Shown: positions 43,574 to 50,540 of the stretch, in pieces | How the letters are laid out: each line of letters opens with the position of its first letter | Numbering within the stretch: the stretch's first letter is position 1 | From: Chara braunii | Lineage: Eukaryota > Streptophyta > Charophyceae > Charales > Characeae | Assembly: GCA_003427395.1 (NCBI GenBank) | Contig: BFEA01000185.1 | Location: 1,871,200 to 1,921,739, forward strand | Reading direction: 5' to 3' | DNA: 50,540 bases | Made by a program: the position numbers and the translations under genes | The notes under the pieces: generated by a model | What the model saw: only the letters and a program-made list of their open reading frames with translations | Database searches by the model: none | Told to the model about the DNA's origin: nothing

Positions 43574-43790
43574 ACCTGACAAATTTTGCTATTTTTGCGA
43601 GGCAATTTCGATAGTCTATTCAGTCCCTATGCGGCCAAGCGGGGAGGGTTATGTTGAGTGGGTAGAATGTCAGTAATGCGTTTCACGAGCCCATGGTTCC
43701 TGTATCCAGTACCGGAATGCGGACAAACCTTGGTTGTGTCCTCTATGTTGTACCGATAAGATCCCGACGGAGGCTCGATTCCTCGAGGCC
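43574..43790 (+). pseudogene. PHD-like zinc finger of copy B
   Basis: DKFCYFCEAIS, then EGYVEWVECQ-x-CVSRAHGSC, IQYR and DKPWLCPLC give C-x2-C ... C-x2-C-x4-H-x2-C-x11-C-x2-C, a C4HC3 pattern. One Gln codon is TAA (43674). It lies between RNase H and the integrase zinc domain, as in copy A. Such fingers usually bind histone tails; a targeting role is inference. Confidence 0.62.
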
Positions 43791-45185
43791 ACGTCGGAAG
43801 GGCTAGAAAAGACTCGACGGTTTCGAAGAGCTGAAGTATGGACAGACGTCGTTTTGATAGCTACGGTGGTTGGGAACCCTCTTTGAGACTTCACAAAGGA
43901 AGATTGGAGACGGGCCAATGAGAGAGCTCGAGATTACCGATGGAATGAGGGACGATTAGAAAAACGAAAAAGAGACCGAAGCGGGATTTGGATGTTTGTC
44001 CCGCATCCGTTCGTAAGGTATGACTGGGTCAAGTCAGCCCACGAGGAGACTGCGGCCCATTTCGCTATCAGAATCACAAAGGCGGCAATCGACAAAAATG
44101 AGTGGTACTGGTCCAACATTCGCGACGATGTTAAGTTCATCGTCCGAAACTGTCAAGTCGGCGCCGCTGACAAGACGCCGATTCAGTCGCCCAGATCGAT
44201 AGTGCCTACCATAGTCGAACGGTCATTCCAGAGGGTTAGTATGGACACCACAGATATTGTCCTTCCCCCTGGACCTAATAACTGCGAGTATTCAATTCTA
44301 CTGGTATTCGTAGACCATTTCTCAAAATGGATCGAGGCCTATCCGTTAACCGTTTTATCGGGATGCACCAGGACACCGAAGAGATTCTAACGGGCAGCGG
44401 GGCACAATTTAGAGGGGAAGTTTTTAGGAACCTGGTCCTACATGGTGTCTCTGTTCGCCACACTGCTCCCCATATGTCACAATCCAACGGACTCGTAAAG
44501 AACGCCAATCGAGTGATAAAGACTGCCATGCGACACAATATTGCAGCAAATGACACGAGGCCTTGGCCCGATATCGTAGACCATACCTTGACTATTCGTC
44601 GGGGGACACCCCACGAATCCATAGGTCCGACCTCTTTCCAACTACGGACCAATAGCCTACCCTGTGTAGCCCGAGCCTAAATGAGGAGACGACCCTTCCA
44701 CAATGGACCACTAGGGCAACGGTCAAGGACAAGGCCCAACGCCACCTAAAACTGATGGAAAAGGTCCTCCCCCGACTGGCCCGAAAAAGATAACGATGAC
44801 AGAAATGGCCCATGGGAGACAGGTCCGGAGTTACGAGGCCCGGAATGGGAACTGTGGGCCTCGGCCCCATTATAAATTAGGGGACATCGTGCAGGTGAGG
44901 AAATGTGCTCGCCAAGGCAAGCTTGCGCCCCGATTCTTCGGGAGATTTCGCTTGGCAGAGCTCGGCCCCAGTGGGGTGAACATGGTGCGGCTTGCGCCGG
45001 AGGTGTCGAGAAGTCGATCGGCTCGACTGATCATTCAACATGTGTCCTACCTTCGTCCTCTCCCCTCTTCCTCTTCTCCTCCTTCGTCTGCATCGTCCCT
45101 CGGTCAAGACGAGGAGGACGACTCTCGAGAATCCTCCTTTCTCTCTCAACCATCATCATCTTCGACTCCGCCTCCATCACCATGA
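43791..45185 (+). pseudogene. pol: Integrase of copy B
   Basis: N-terminal zinc region HEETAAHFAI ... RNCQVG, with the final Cys replaced by Gly. Core: MDTTDIVLPPGPNNCEYS, VFVDHFSKWIEAYP, then a 45-base deletion relative to copy A. LTGSGAQF has lost the second catalytic Asp, and GLVKNANRVIK has Lys for the catalytic Glu. GPY/F module: APRFFGRFRLAELGPSGVN, then QHVSYLRPLP and a Ser-rich acidic tail. Stop TGA 45183-45185 overlaps the ORF3 start. Additional shifts around 44670-44800. Confidence 0.88.
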
Positions 45186-45586
45186 GCTTTTCGACGGAGC
45201 AGGTGATTAGTGAACGACTAATGGTACCTGGGGGAGCTTTCTCAACGATCCGGCAAGTGCAGCATCCTCGATTGAGTCCAGATCTTCTCCGATTCACGGC
45301 CTTCTTCAGTACGACGGCTATTCACGTGGCGGCGGAGTTCCAGTTCGGGCAGTCCGGAGTGGCATGAGTGTTGGCCGAGTTGTCAGCCTTCTTGCGCCTA
45401 TCTCCACCACGCAAGAGCCACGTGTCAGTCATCGTCGTCTTTACAGGCGACCTCACGACAATACATCCAGCACGGCACACTGCCATCCTCCGACAGCTGC
45501 GGGACTGGGCCGCGCGATCGCGTCGTGACAATGAACGACATAGATCTTCAGCTCCGCCTCTCCTCCACCGCGCGGCCCGCGCCTGA
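45182..45586 (+). pseudogene. ORF3 of copy B
   Basis: The ATG overlaps the pol TGA as ATGA. About 134 codons with a single stop, TGA at 45365 (copy A has AGA). Shared with copy A: MSFSTEQVISE, RLSPDLL, FFST, AEFQF, LSAFLRLSPP, FTGDLT, RQLR. The C-terminus is Arg-rich (ARSRRDNERHR). No family recognised. The exact overlap and the amino-acid similarity in both copies argue for real expression, probably by termination-reinitiation. Confidence 0.68.
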
Positions 45587-45625
45587 AGTCACCCTTTCTG
45601 TGCTTCATCCCTTTGCTCGGCCTCA

Positions 45626-46600
45626 ATGAACCGCCATCGTCTCTCTACCTTCAGCCTCCCCTCTGATATTCCCAGGTTTTGACAATCTGTCGAAGAAACA
45701 TCTCTGTCCTTCACGATCAAGCAATTGGATGTGTCGATCCTAGACGCGGCGAAGTGGACGCAGTGGCGGCAGACCTACGTGGCGCTCAGTTTTTGCCTCC
45801 TTGAGATTGCCTTTCATTGGGCGGAGCCTGCCGACAGGATCACGGAGGACGAGATCCCGAACGACGAGGTGGAGCTACTGCTCATCCAAGGGTGGAAAAC
45901 GGACACGGAGGAAGATCTTCTGGGGATCATATTCGGAGAAGTGCGAGACGACCATCTAAGCTCTATTACGGACGAACTGCTGGTGTTCCTGACCCAAGTA
46001 TTGGACGATCTGTCGTTGGAGATCCTCTCGCATTGCGACGAGAGACTGGGGACAGCTACACTCACTCGTACCCTCGAGCCTCATCTTCTTTGGTCCACGT
46101 GTACGGAATTGGAGGGGAACGGCTACTACTTACCCTCGAGGGGTGCGTACCTAATCGTCGACGTTACTGACCTCTCCACATGGGACCCGCTTATTCGGCG
46201 CGTCCCTATAGGAGAAACCAGTGAGGAGGTCGAGGAGGAAGAGGAAAGCGAGGGAGGCGGTCACCTCCAGTATACGGAAGGGGACACGACGCCAGAGGAG
46301 GAGGGATCGGTAGATGAGTCAGACGATCCTGATTATCAAGAATCAGGGGACGCTGAGTCGGAGGAAGCCAGTTCGGGAGAAGCGGAGGAAGAAGGTGAAT
46401 CGGGGGGATCAGGTGGCCCCAACGAATTAAGCAGAGAAGAAAGAGAGGCCGTGGTGCAGAGGGTGTGGGCAGCAACAGAAGGAAAGCGGCCGATCGAAGA
46501 GTCAGGAGCGCCGCCACTGCAATTACTGCAGGGGGATCTGGCGCGCAATCTGGAACCGCCAAGGGGAGGAAGACGCAAGAGATGGAGGCGCCACCGCTGA
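45626..46600 (+). pseudogene. ORF4 of copy B, acidic-tailed protein
   Basis: It starts MNRHRLSTFSLPSD, has one stop (TGA at 45678, TGG in copy A) and is then open for 291 codons (45725-46600). The N-terminal 170 residues look folded (ILDAAKWTQWRQTYVALSFC, HWAEPAD, LIVDVTDLSTWDPLIRR). A 90-residue Glu/Asp/Ser/Gly tail with SDDPDYQESG follows, and it ends in a strongly basic RRKRWRRHR that could be a nuclear signal. No transmembrane segment or known domain. It is the last ORF before the 3' LTR. Confidence 0.72.
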
Positions 46601-47367
46601 GGGATCAAGAAGCAGGCGCCGCCAAAAAAGCGAGTCGCCCTCCCAATCCTCCCCAATTTGACCCGCAACCCTTCGTTTGCTTGTCACTTTCTTCCCCCTC
46701 CATGTCCTTCTCTTCAGCGTAGATTGGCAGGAGTAAAATAATATAGAGGTCTATTGCGTCATTACGGGCACGATCCCCGCGTACGAGGAATATGACGATT
46801 TTCGGCTGCCCTCCTCCGCACCCTTTGCACCCTCTACCCTGACTACCTTGCTTCTCTCCCCCATCAACGTCGACACCCTCGCTTCCCCGGCATCCATCGT
46901 TCCATCCATTTCGTCCCACTCCCCTCCAGTGATGGGGAAATTCATCGCTTCATGCCCCCTCTTTCCCAAGCCTATCCACCGCCTCCCCCAACTGTAATTA
47001 GATTGCCTTTTTGAATCAGCAAATCTGATTGATTGGTTACCGGCAATCGAGGCTTGTGTGATCTCTGGGATGATTGGCCAAATAATTGTTGCATGATCCT
47101 CGATCTTTTTTGTTTGTATGTAAGCTAGCTGCATGGATTAGAGGCGTGATTCTATGTGTGTATGAATTGGATAGGCATGCTAGATGACCATCTCCCTAAA
47201 GGACGATCCAGCTCGTGTCCCGTTGGCTTTCACCCACCCGATCGAGGACAGGTCCTGTGCACGCACACGTCAGCCCGACCAAGGACGATCGCTGCCTACA
47301 CGCACGTCTGCGAAACCCGAACTCAACTCTTTTCCCGAATGGCTGATGTTCCACCTCCACTTGCAGC

Positions 47368-47790
47368 ATGAATTTCGGCGTTGCCTTTCGTGTCACTGAC
47401 CGCGAGTGTTTGAGGAATCGGGAATTCCGGGAACATTGGGAGCACTCTTGTTTGTCTGCACGACCCTCGGCGAAACCTCCGAAATTTCCCTACCTGACAA
47501 GGAACGAACGTATTTGTGAGTGGGACCTCGACCAAGCCCTGGGACGCACCCCCCATCTCCCCAACTACTCTAGCCCATACACGTGTCGCGTCCTTATGGA
47601 GCCCGGAAGCATTATCTTGCGGACCGGATTCCCTCCCTATCACCGCATCCTACCCTACCACTCCCTCACCATTGTCCCTTGGCTCGCAATCGCACCTTAC
47701 TGGCCCCAACCCCCGTGCTTGGAATGTCTGCGGGACCACGACTACCGAGTCGCCGGCTTCATCCGGCGAACTCGTTCGGAGGAAGAATGA
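47368..47790 (+). CDS. U3-encoded ORF, intact 140-codon copy
   Basis: Open from ATG to TGA. Begins MNFGVAFRVTDRECLRNREF and includes REHWEH, NERICEWDLDQ, a short SLTI block, LAIAPYWPQPPCLECLRDHD and a basic FIRRTR near the end. The CxxC pair and two Trp residues are conserved in the broken copies at 680 and 37748. No known family is recognised. It lies upstream of the LTR TATA box, so in the 3' LTR it would sit in the 3' part of genomic transcripts, like nef or sag of some retroviruses. It might be a remnant rather than an expressed gene. Confidence 0.55.
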   Translation: MNFGVAFRVTDRECLRNREFREHWEHSCLSARPSAKPPKFPYLTRNERICEWDLDQALGRTPHLPNYSSPYTCRVLMEPGSIILRTGFPPYHRILPYHSLTIVPWLAIAPYWPQPPCLECLRDHDYRVAGFIRRTRSEEE

Positions 47791-47962
47791 CGGGTGCACA
47801 GTCTTTGATTGAGGCCAGCCGCGTCGGATTCGGAGTCTTGCAACGTTCGACGTCGGTAGGTGACAAATCAGCGGGATACCCATAACGTCCTGATAGTGCA
47901 CCAGATACAACCCCGGCCCAGGCGGCGGAACCGATGGAGGCGGTAGCCCCGTTTCCCTGAAC

Positions 47963-47970
47963 ATAAAATA
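47963..47970 (+). promoter_or_regulatory. TATA-like box of the 3' LTR
   Basis: ATAAAATA, 180 bases before the LTR end, matching the position of the boxes in the other LTRs. Confidence 0.55.
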
Positions 47971-48239
47971 GGACTCCACTCCGCACCTATCCTCTTGCAT
48001 TCACATCCCTGAAGCTTGCCAGAAGAGATCCCAGTTCCGACCTGAGACTCCAACCCCACTTTCCAAAAATCCTTGGCACACCCCTTTTCGCACTTCCAGG
48101 CCCACTCACACTCCGATCAGGAAGTCGCGTCAGGCGTGAGGTTAGAGCGTCACAGGACCACTGCGGTTGCTATCGGGACGACACTGGCCGGAGCTGGGGC
48201 GAGTCGTGTTGCTCTGTAACCTAGCACGTTAGGCGTAAT

Positions 48240-48645
48240 ATGCCCGAAAGATTCTGGCAGGGATCAGATAGCTTTGGAGTGATTTGGTTTGGACAATTGG
48301 ATAACCTTTGGGTTTGTGGGTATTCGGATTATGTTTGTGGACTCGTACAGATTTCAGAATGATCATATGTTGGTCCCAAGATCCACCAGGCCATAGGAGT
48401 GGTATGCTATTCTGGTTGGCACTGGCCATCTCTCCCTCCAGATAAATTTTTCAGAAAGCATGTTCCGCATGGGAAGGTGGACCATCCTATGGGCACTCCG
48501 GTGGCAACGCTGTATATTCACCCTGGAGGGAGTGCAAGATGAAAGGGGGGATCTAAGAGAACAGATCACCCAACAAATCCAAACCGAATTGATGCCCACC
48601 GCACGCCCTGTCGCTAGCAGAAATCCAAGGATGAAGTTCTTCTGA
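48240..48645 (+). pseudogene. LINE ORF2 C-terminal relic
   Basis: 48460-48645 encodes GRWTILWALRWQRCIFTLEG and then DLREQITQQIQTEL, homologous to GRKAILWAIWHKRC and the following helix of the LINE at 34.1 kb. The upstream 48240-48460 is coding-like but not clearly alignable. The LINE tail follows 350 bases downstream at 48996. Confidence 0.65.
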
Positions 48646-48995
48646 GGCAACCATTGGCCTTCTACTTCCCATTTTACTATCCAACTACCAAGCTTGCAGC
48701 CAAGCCTTCGCTGGGTATCTTGTGGCCCCCTGATAACCCAAGACAGGATCAGAAGGAGTTGTCCGCCTCATCTCATGTTTGACATCAGATGTATCTTAGC
48801 CAAAGTTGCCTCAATCTGAATGGCGTAATGAGTGAAAGGGTTGAGTTTTTCCTTCGTAACCGGTATTATGCTGGGGAAGGTGGAGAAGGAGATGACAATG
48901 CCATGATAATAAGGCTCGTATTGTTTTCTTCATAATAAAATTTCCATTATTTGTAATCTTCTATCATTGGTAATGGCCCCGACTTAGATATCCAT

Positions 48996-49075
48996 GGGAC
49001 GCCGGACCAATTTTCCGGGAGGTGAAGCTCCCCACCAATAGAAAGGAGCCATCCGGAGGGGTGCCACCCAGGGCT
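48996..49075 (+). repeat. LINE 3'-tail twin hairpin after the 48.5-kb relic
   Basis: Stem 1 is CCGGA / TCCGG: the usual T-A pair is C-G, a compensatory change. Stem 2 GCTCC / GGAGC with the CCACCAAT loop is perfect. The 3' box GGCTGCTCTTATCAC follows at 49073-49087. Confidence 0.8.
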
Positions 49076-49089
49076 GCTCTTATCACATC

Positions 49090-49470
49090 GGGTATCACTG
49101 TCTACGAATGATTTAAAAAAGTAAGAGGAGGCTGAGGAACCTCACAAACAACCCAAAGAGTAAATTTTACTGGTAGCATCATGCAACTCAGCTTACAGGG
49201 ACACACCTGAGGCCTAAGGCCGCTACTGACCGCAACTCTCGGCTGCCAAGAGGACGACCACTACCTACCACGTCAAGACTACTTGCTAAACTAGCTGCTA
49301 CTACCTACTGCTATCACCTACCCTATCTGCCACTTTCTGCATATTTTGGACTACTATGGATAACAAAACGTGTCAAAAACAAACAAAAAAACGCAACCCA
49401 ATGAATCCATTGTACCTAGTCGTTTATACTTTAGGTCAACTATCGAAAAACGAGAGAGAACAAAAGCACT
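49090..49470. other. Intergenic DNA, nothing supported
   Basis: Low-complexity C/T-rich and A-rich stretches; no gene, repeat or motif recognised between the tail at 49087 and the next LINE relic. Confidence 0.5.
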
Positions 49471-49990
49471 TTCCACTGAGTGTTTGCCTCTCTGCAGTGG
49501 CAGATTGTGCATATATGTTTACCTACTAATAATTGGTTAATAGATCGTACAGCACTACAATAGAAAAGTCTGGCAACACCTTGGTGTCAGTTTTGTGTCA
49601 AAGCATGTCCTTCGCGGAAATACAGAAACTATTGAACACATAATTTTCACACAGTGTCCAGGCTCAATCCTCATGTGGAGAAGATGGGACAATATTTGGA
49701 GGAGGCTTACTGGGTTGGATTGGCCATGGGAATACCGAGCAATTCTCGTAGGGTTCTGGAATCCTTCCTAGATAGAGTTGACAAACATTCAACAAATTTT
49801 TTATCATCTGTGAAGAAAGGTTGTACTTTGGGCCTCCTGGCACAAACAATGTGTAGGTGTTATGGAAGATGCGAGGCTTGAAGGAAAATAACTTTCGCCT
49901 GTTGGGTCAATAATCAAGGAGTGGTTTTGAAGAAAAAAAAATTCTGTCAAAATATATGGTCTTTAGCTGACTCAGAGTTATAAATCCAGG
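49470..49990 (+). pseudogene. LINE ORF2 relic with zf-RVT
   Basis: LQWQIVHICLPTNNWLIDR, then a stop, PWCQFCVKACPS, a frame change, TIEHIIFTQCPG, LMWRRWDNIWRRLTGLDWP and WASWHKQCVGVMED. These align with the zf-RVT region and the following block of the LINE at 33.7-34.2 kb. At least two frameshifts. Confidence 0.78.
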
Positions 49991-50111
49991 GTTGCAAAAG
50001 GGTCTGCTCAGTCAATCCCCTAGTTCCCAGCGTAATCAATGCTGGCAGGCGAGTATACAAACTTATGCGCTTGCAGACACTTATTCCGGATACTTTGGTC
50101 CTCTATGACAA

Positions 50112-50165
50112 GGGACGCTGGATCCGTTTTCCAGCAGGTGATGGCCCCCACCAATAGATGGGGTC
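50112..50165 (+). repeat. LINE 3'-tail twin hairpin after the 49.5-kb relic
   Basis: Stem 1 GCTGGA / TCCAGC is perfect. In stem 2 the middle T-A pair is C-G (GGCCC / GGGGT region around CCACCAATAGAT), again keeping that pair, though one neighbouring pair is lost. Confidence 0.78.
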
Positions 50166-50307
50166 CTGCCTGCAACGCTAGCAGTGGCTGCTTTTACCAG
50201 TTGTGTAACACGTCGTACGTTGAACGGGGATTTGGTCGTACAACCGTACGTATGGCCATACGGACGGTCGTACGGCCGCATGAACGGTCCAGTACAAAAT
50301 GACGACA

Positions 50308-50351
50308 CCCCCCCCCCCCAAAAATATATATATATATAAATATATATATTG
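50308..50351. repeat. Poly-C and (AT)n run
   Basis: Ten Cs, an A run, and interrupted AT dinucleotides. Confidence 0.9.
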
Positions 50352-50540
50352 TCACATTGTGAATCAGAGCGCAAAAAAGGGGAAAGAAAAAAGGAAAAGG
50401 AAAAAAGGGGAAGGGGAAGGAGGTAAGGAAAGCTCCACCTGTTCATAACCTCTTACGTACAAGGCCAGCCACGTGGATGACAGGTTGAGCGCTGGCCGCC
50501 CCCATCCCCGTGTGTCACAAGGACCCACTTGCACGCAGCC

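Larger units (their letters stand above)
37140..48142 (+). mobile_element. Ty3/gypsy-like LTR retrotransposon, copy B
   Basis: This is the most complete member of the family: LTR (left end uncertain), PBS, gag, protease, linker, RT, RNase H (split by a 500-bp MITE), PHD-like finger, integrase, ORF3, ORF4 and a second LTR ending at 48142. gag and protease share one reading frame, so the original was probably a single gag-pro-pol polyprotein. The two LTRs match well over the last 120 bases but poorly in U3, unexpected for one simple insertion. Stops and lost catalytic residues (protease Gly, RT Asp, integrase Asp and Glu) make it dead. Confidence 0.9.
46601..48142 (+). repeat. 3' LTR of copy B and preceding untranslated region
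   Basis: The LTR ends at 48142 with the same 120-base block as the other two LTRs, followed by unrelated sequence instead of a PBS. The start is not defined; purine-rich runs near 46560 and 46731 are candidate polypurine tracts. AGGCATGCTAGAT near 47174 matches copy A near 495. 46601-47150 holds no gene that I can support. Confidence 0.7.

Noticed and set aside
1-50540. tRNA, rRNA or snRNA genes
   Set aside because: I saw no cloverleaf with A and B boxes and no rRNA-like block by eye; a tRNAscan or Infernal run would be needed to exclude small ones.

Overview
This window looks like repeat-rich nuclear DNA of a eukaryote, most likely a green plant or streptophyte alga. The clues are: a Ty3/gypsy primer-binding site one mismatch from the usual plant initiator-Met tRNA site, a LINE with a plant-style ORF1 (DUF4283-like region plus zinc knuckle), PIF/Harbinger and hAT-like debris, and many microsatellites. 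I cannot name the species. I found no intact host gene, no rRNA or tRNA gene and no prokaryotic-type operon. Nearly everything recognisable is transposon-derived and broken by stops and frameshifts. Single Ns, a 17-base N run and an untrimmed Nextera mate-pair junction adapter show that this is a draft short-read assembly, so some chimaeric joins may be artefacts.

Layout. (1) 1-12318: Ty3/gypsy-like copy A. It has an LTR end, PBS, gag, a 4.3-kb unrelated segment replacing the protease region, then RT, RNase H, a PHD-like finger and integrase. Two further ORFs (ORF3, ORF4) follow pol. The unrelated segment carries an array of about eleven hairpins (5774-6712) that share a loop but have different, self-complementary stems. 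(2) 12.7-26.9 kb: a hAT-like MITE with an 8-bp target duplication, a reverse-strand LINE ORF1 relic, diverged direct repeats, a PIF/Harbinger transposase relic, foldback elements, many LINE 3' ends, the assembly scars and tandem repeats. (3) 26.9-34.7 kb: a nearly full-length but dead LINE (ORF1, endonuclease, part of RT, zf-RVT, 3' tail, poly-A). The catalytic core of its RT is replaced by an N-containing GC-rich coding fragment from elsewhere. (4) 35-37 kb: another LINE relic and (GA)n. (5) about 37.1-48.1 kb: Ty3/gypsy-like copy B, same family as A and more complete, with both LTRs and a 500-bp MITE inside pol. (6) 48.2-50.2 kb: two LINE 3' relics, each followed by the same structured tail.

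How the parts fit. Comparing copies A and B gives the family architecture: LTR with an ORF in U3 upstream of the TATA box - PBS - gag(CCHC) - protease - RT - RNase H - PHD-like C4HC3 finger - integrase with GPY/F module - ORF3 (its ATG overlaps the pol stop as ATGA) - ORF4 (long acidic tail). Four LINE ORF2 3' relics are each followed by copies of one short tail that folds into two hairpins with compensatory base changes and usually ends in A-rich DNA. This tail is best read as the LINE 3' recognition structure. The hairpin array, the covarying LINE tail and the extra retrotransposon ORFs are the observations most worth following up.
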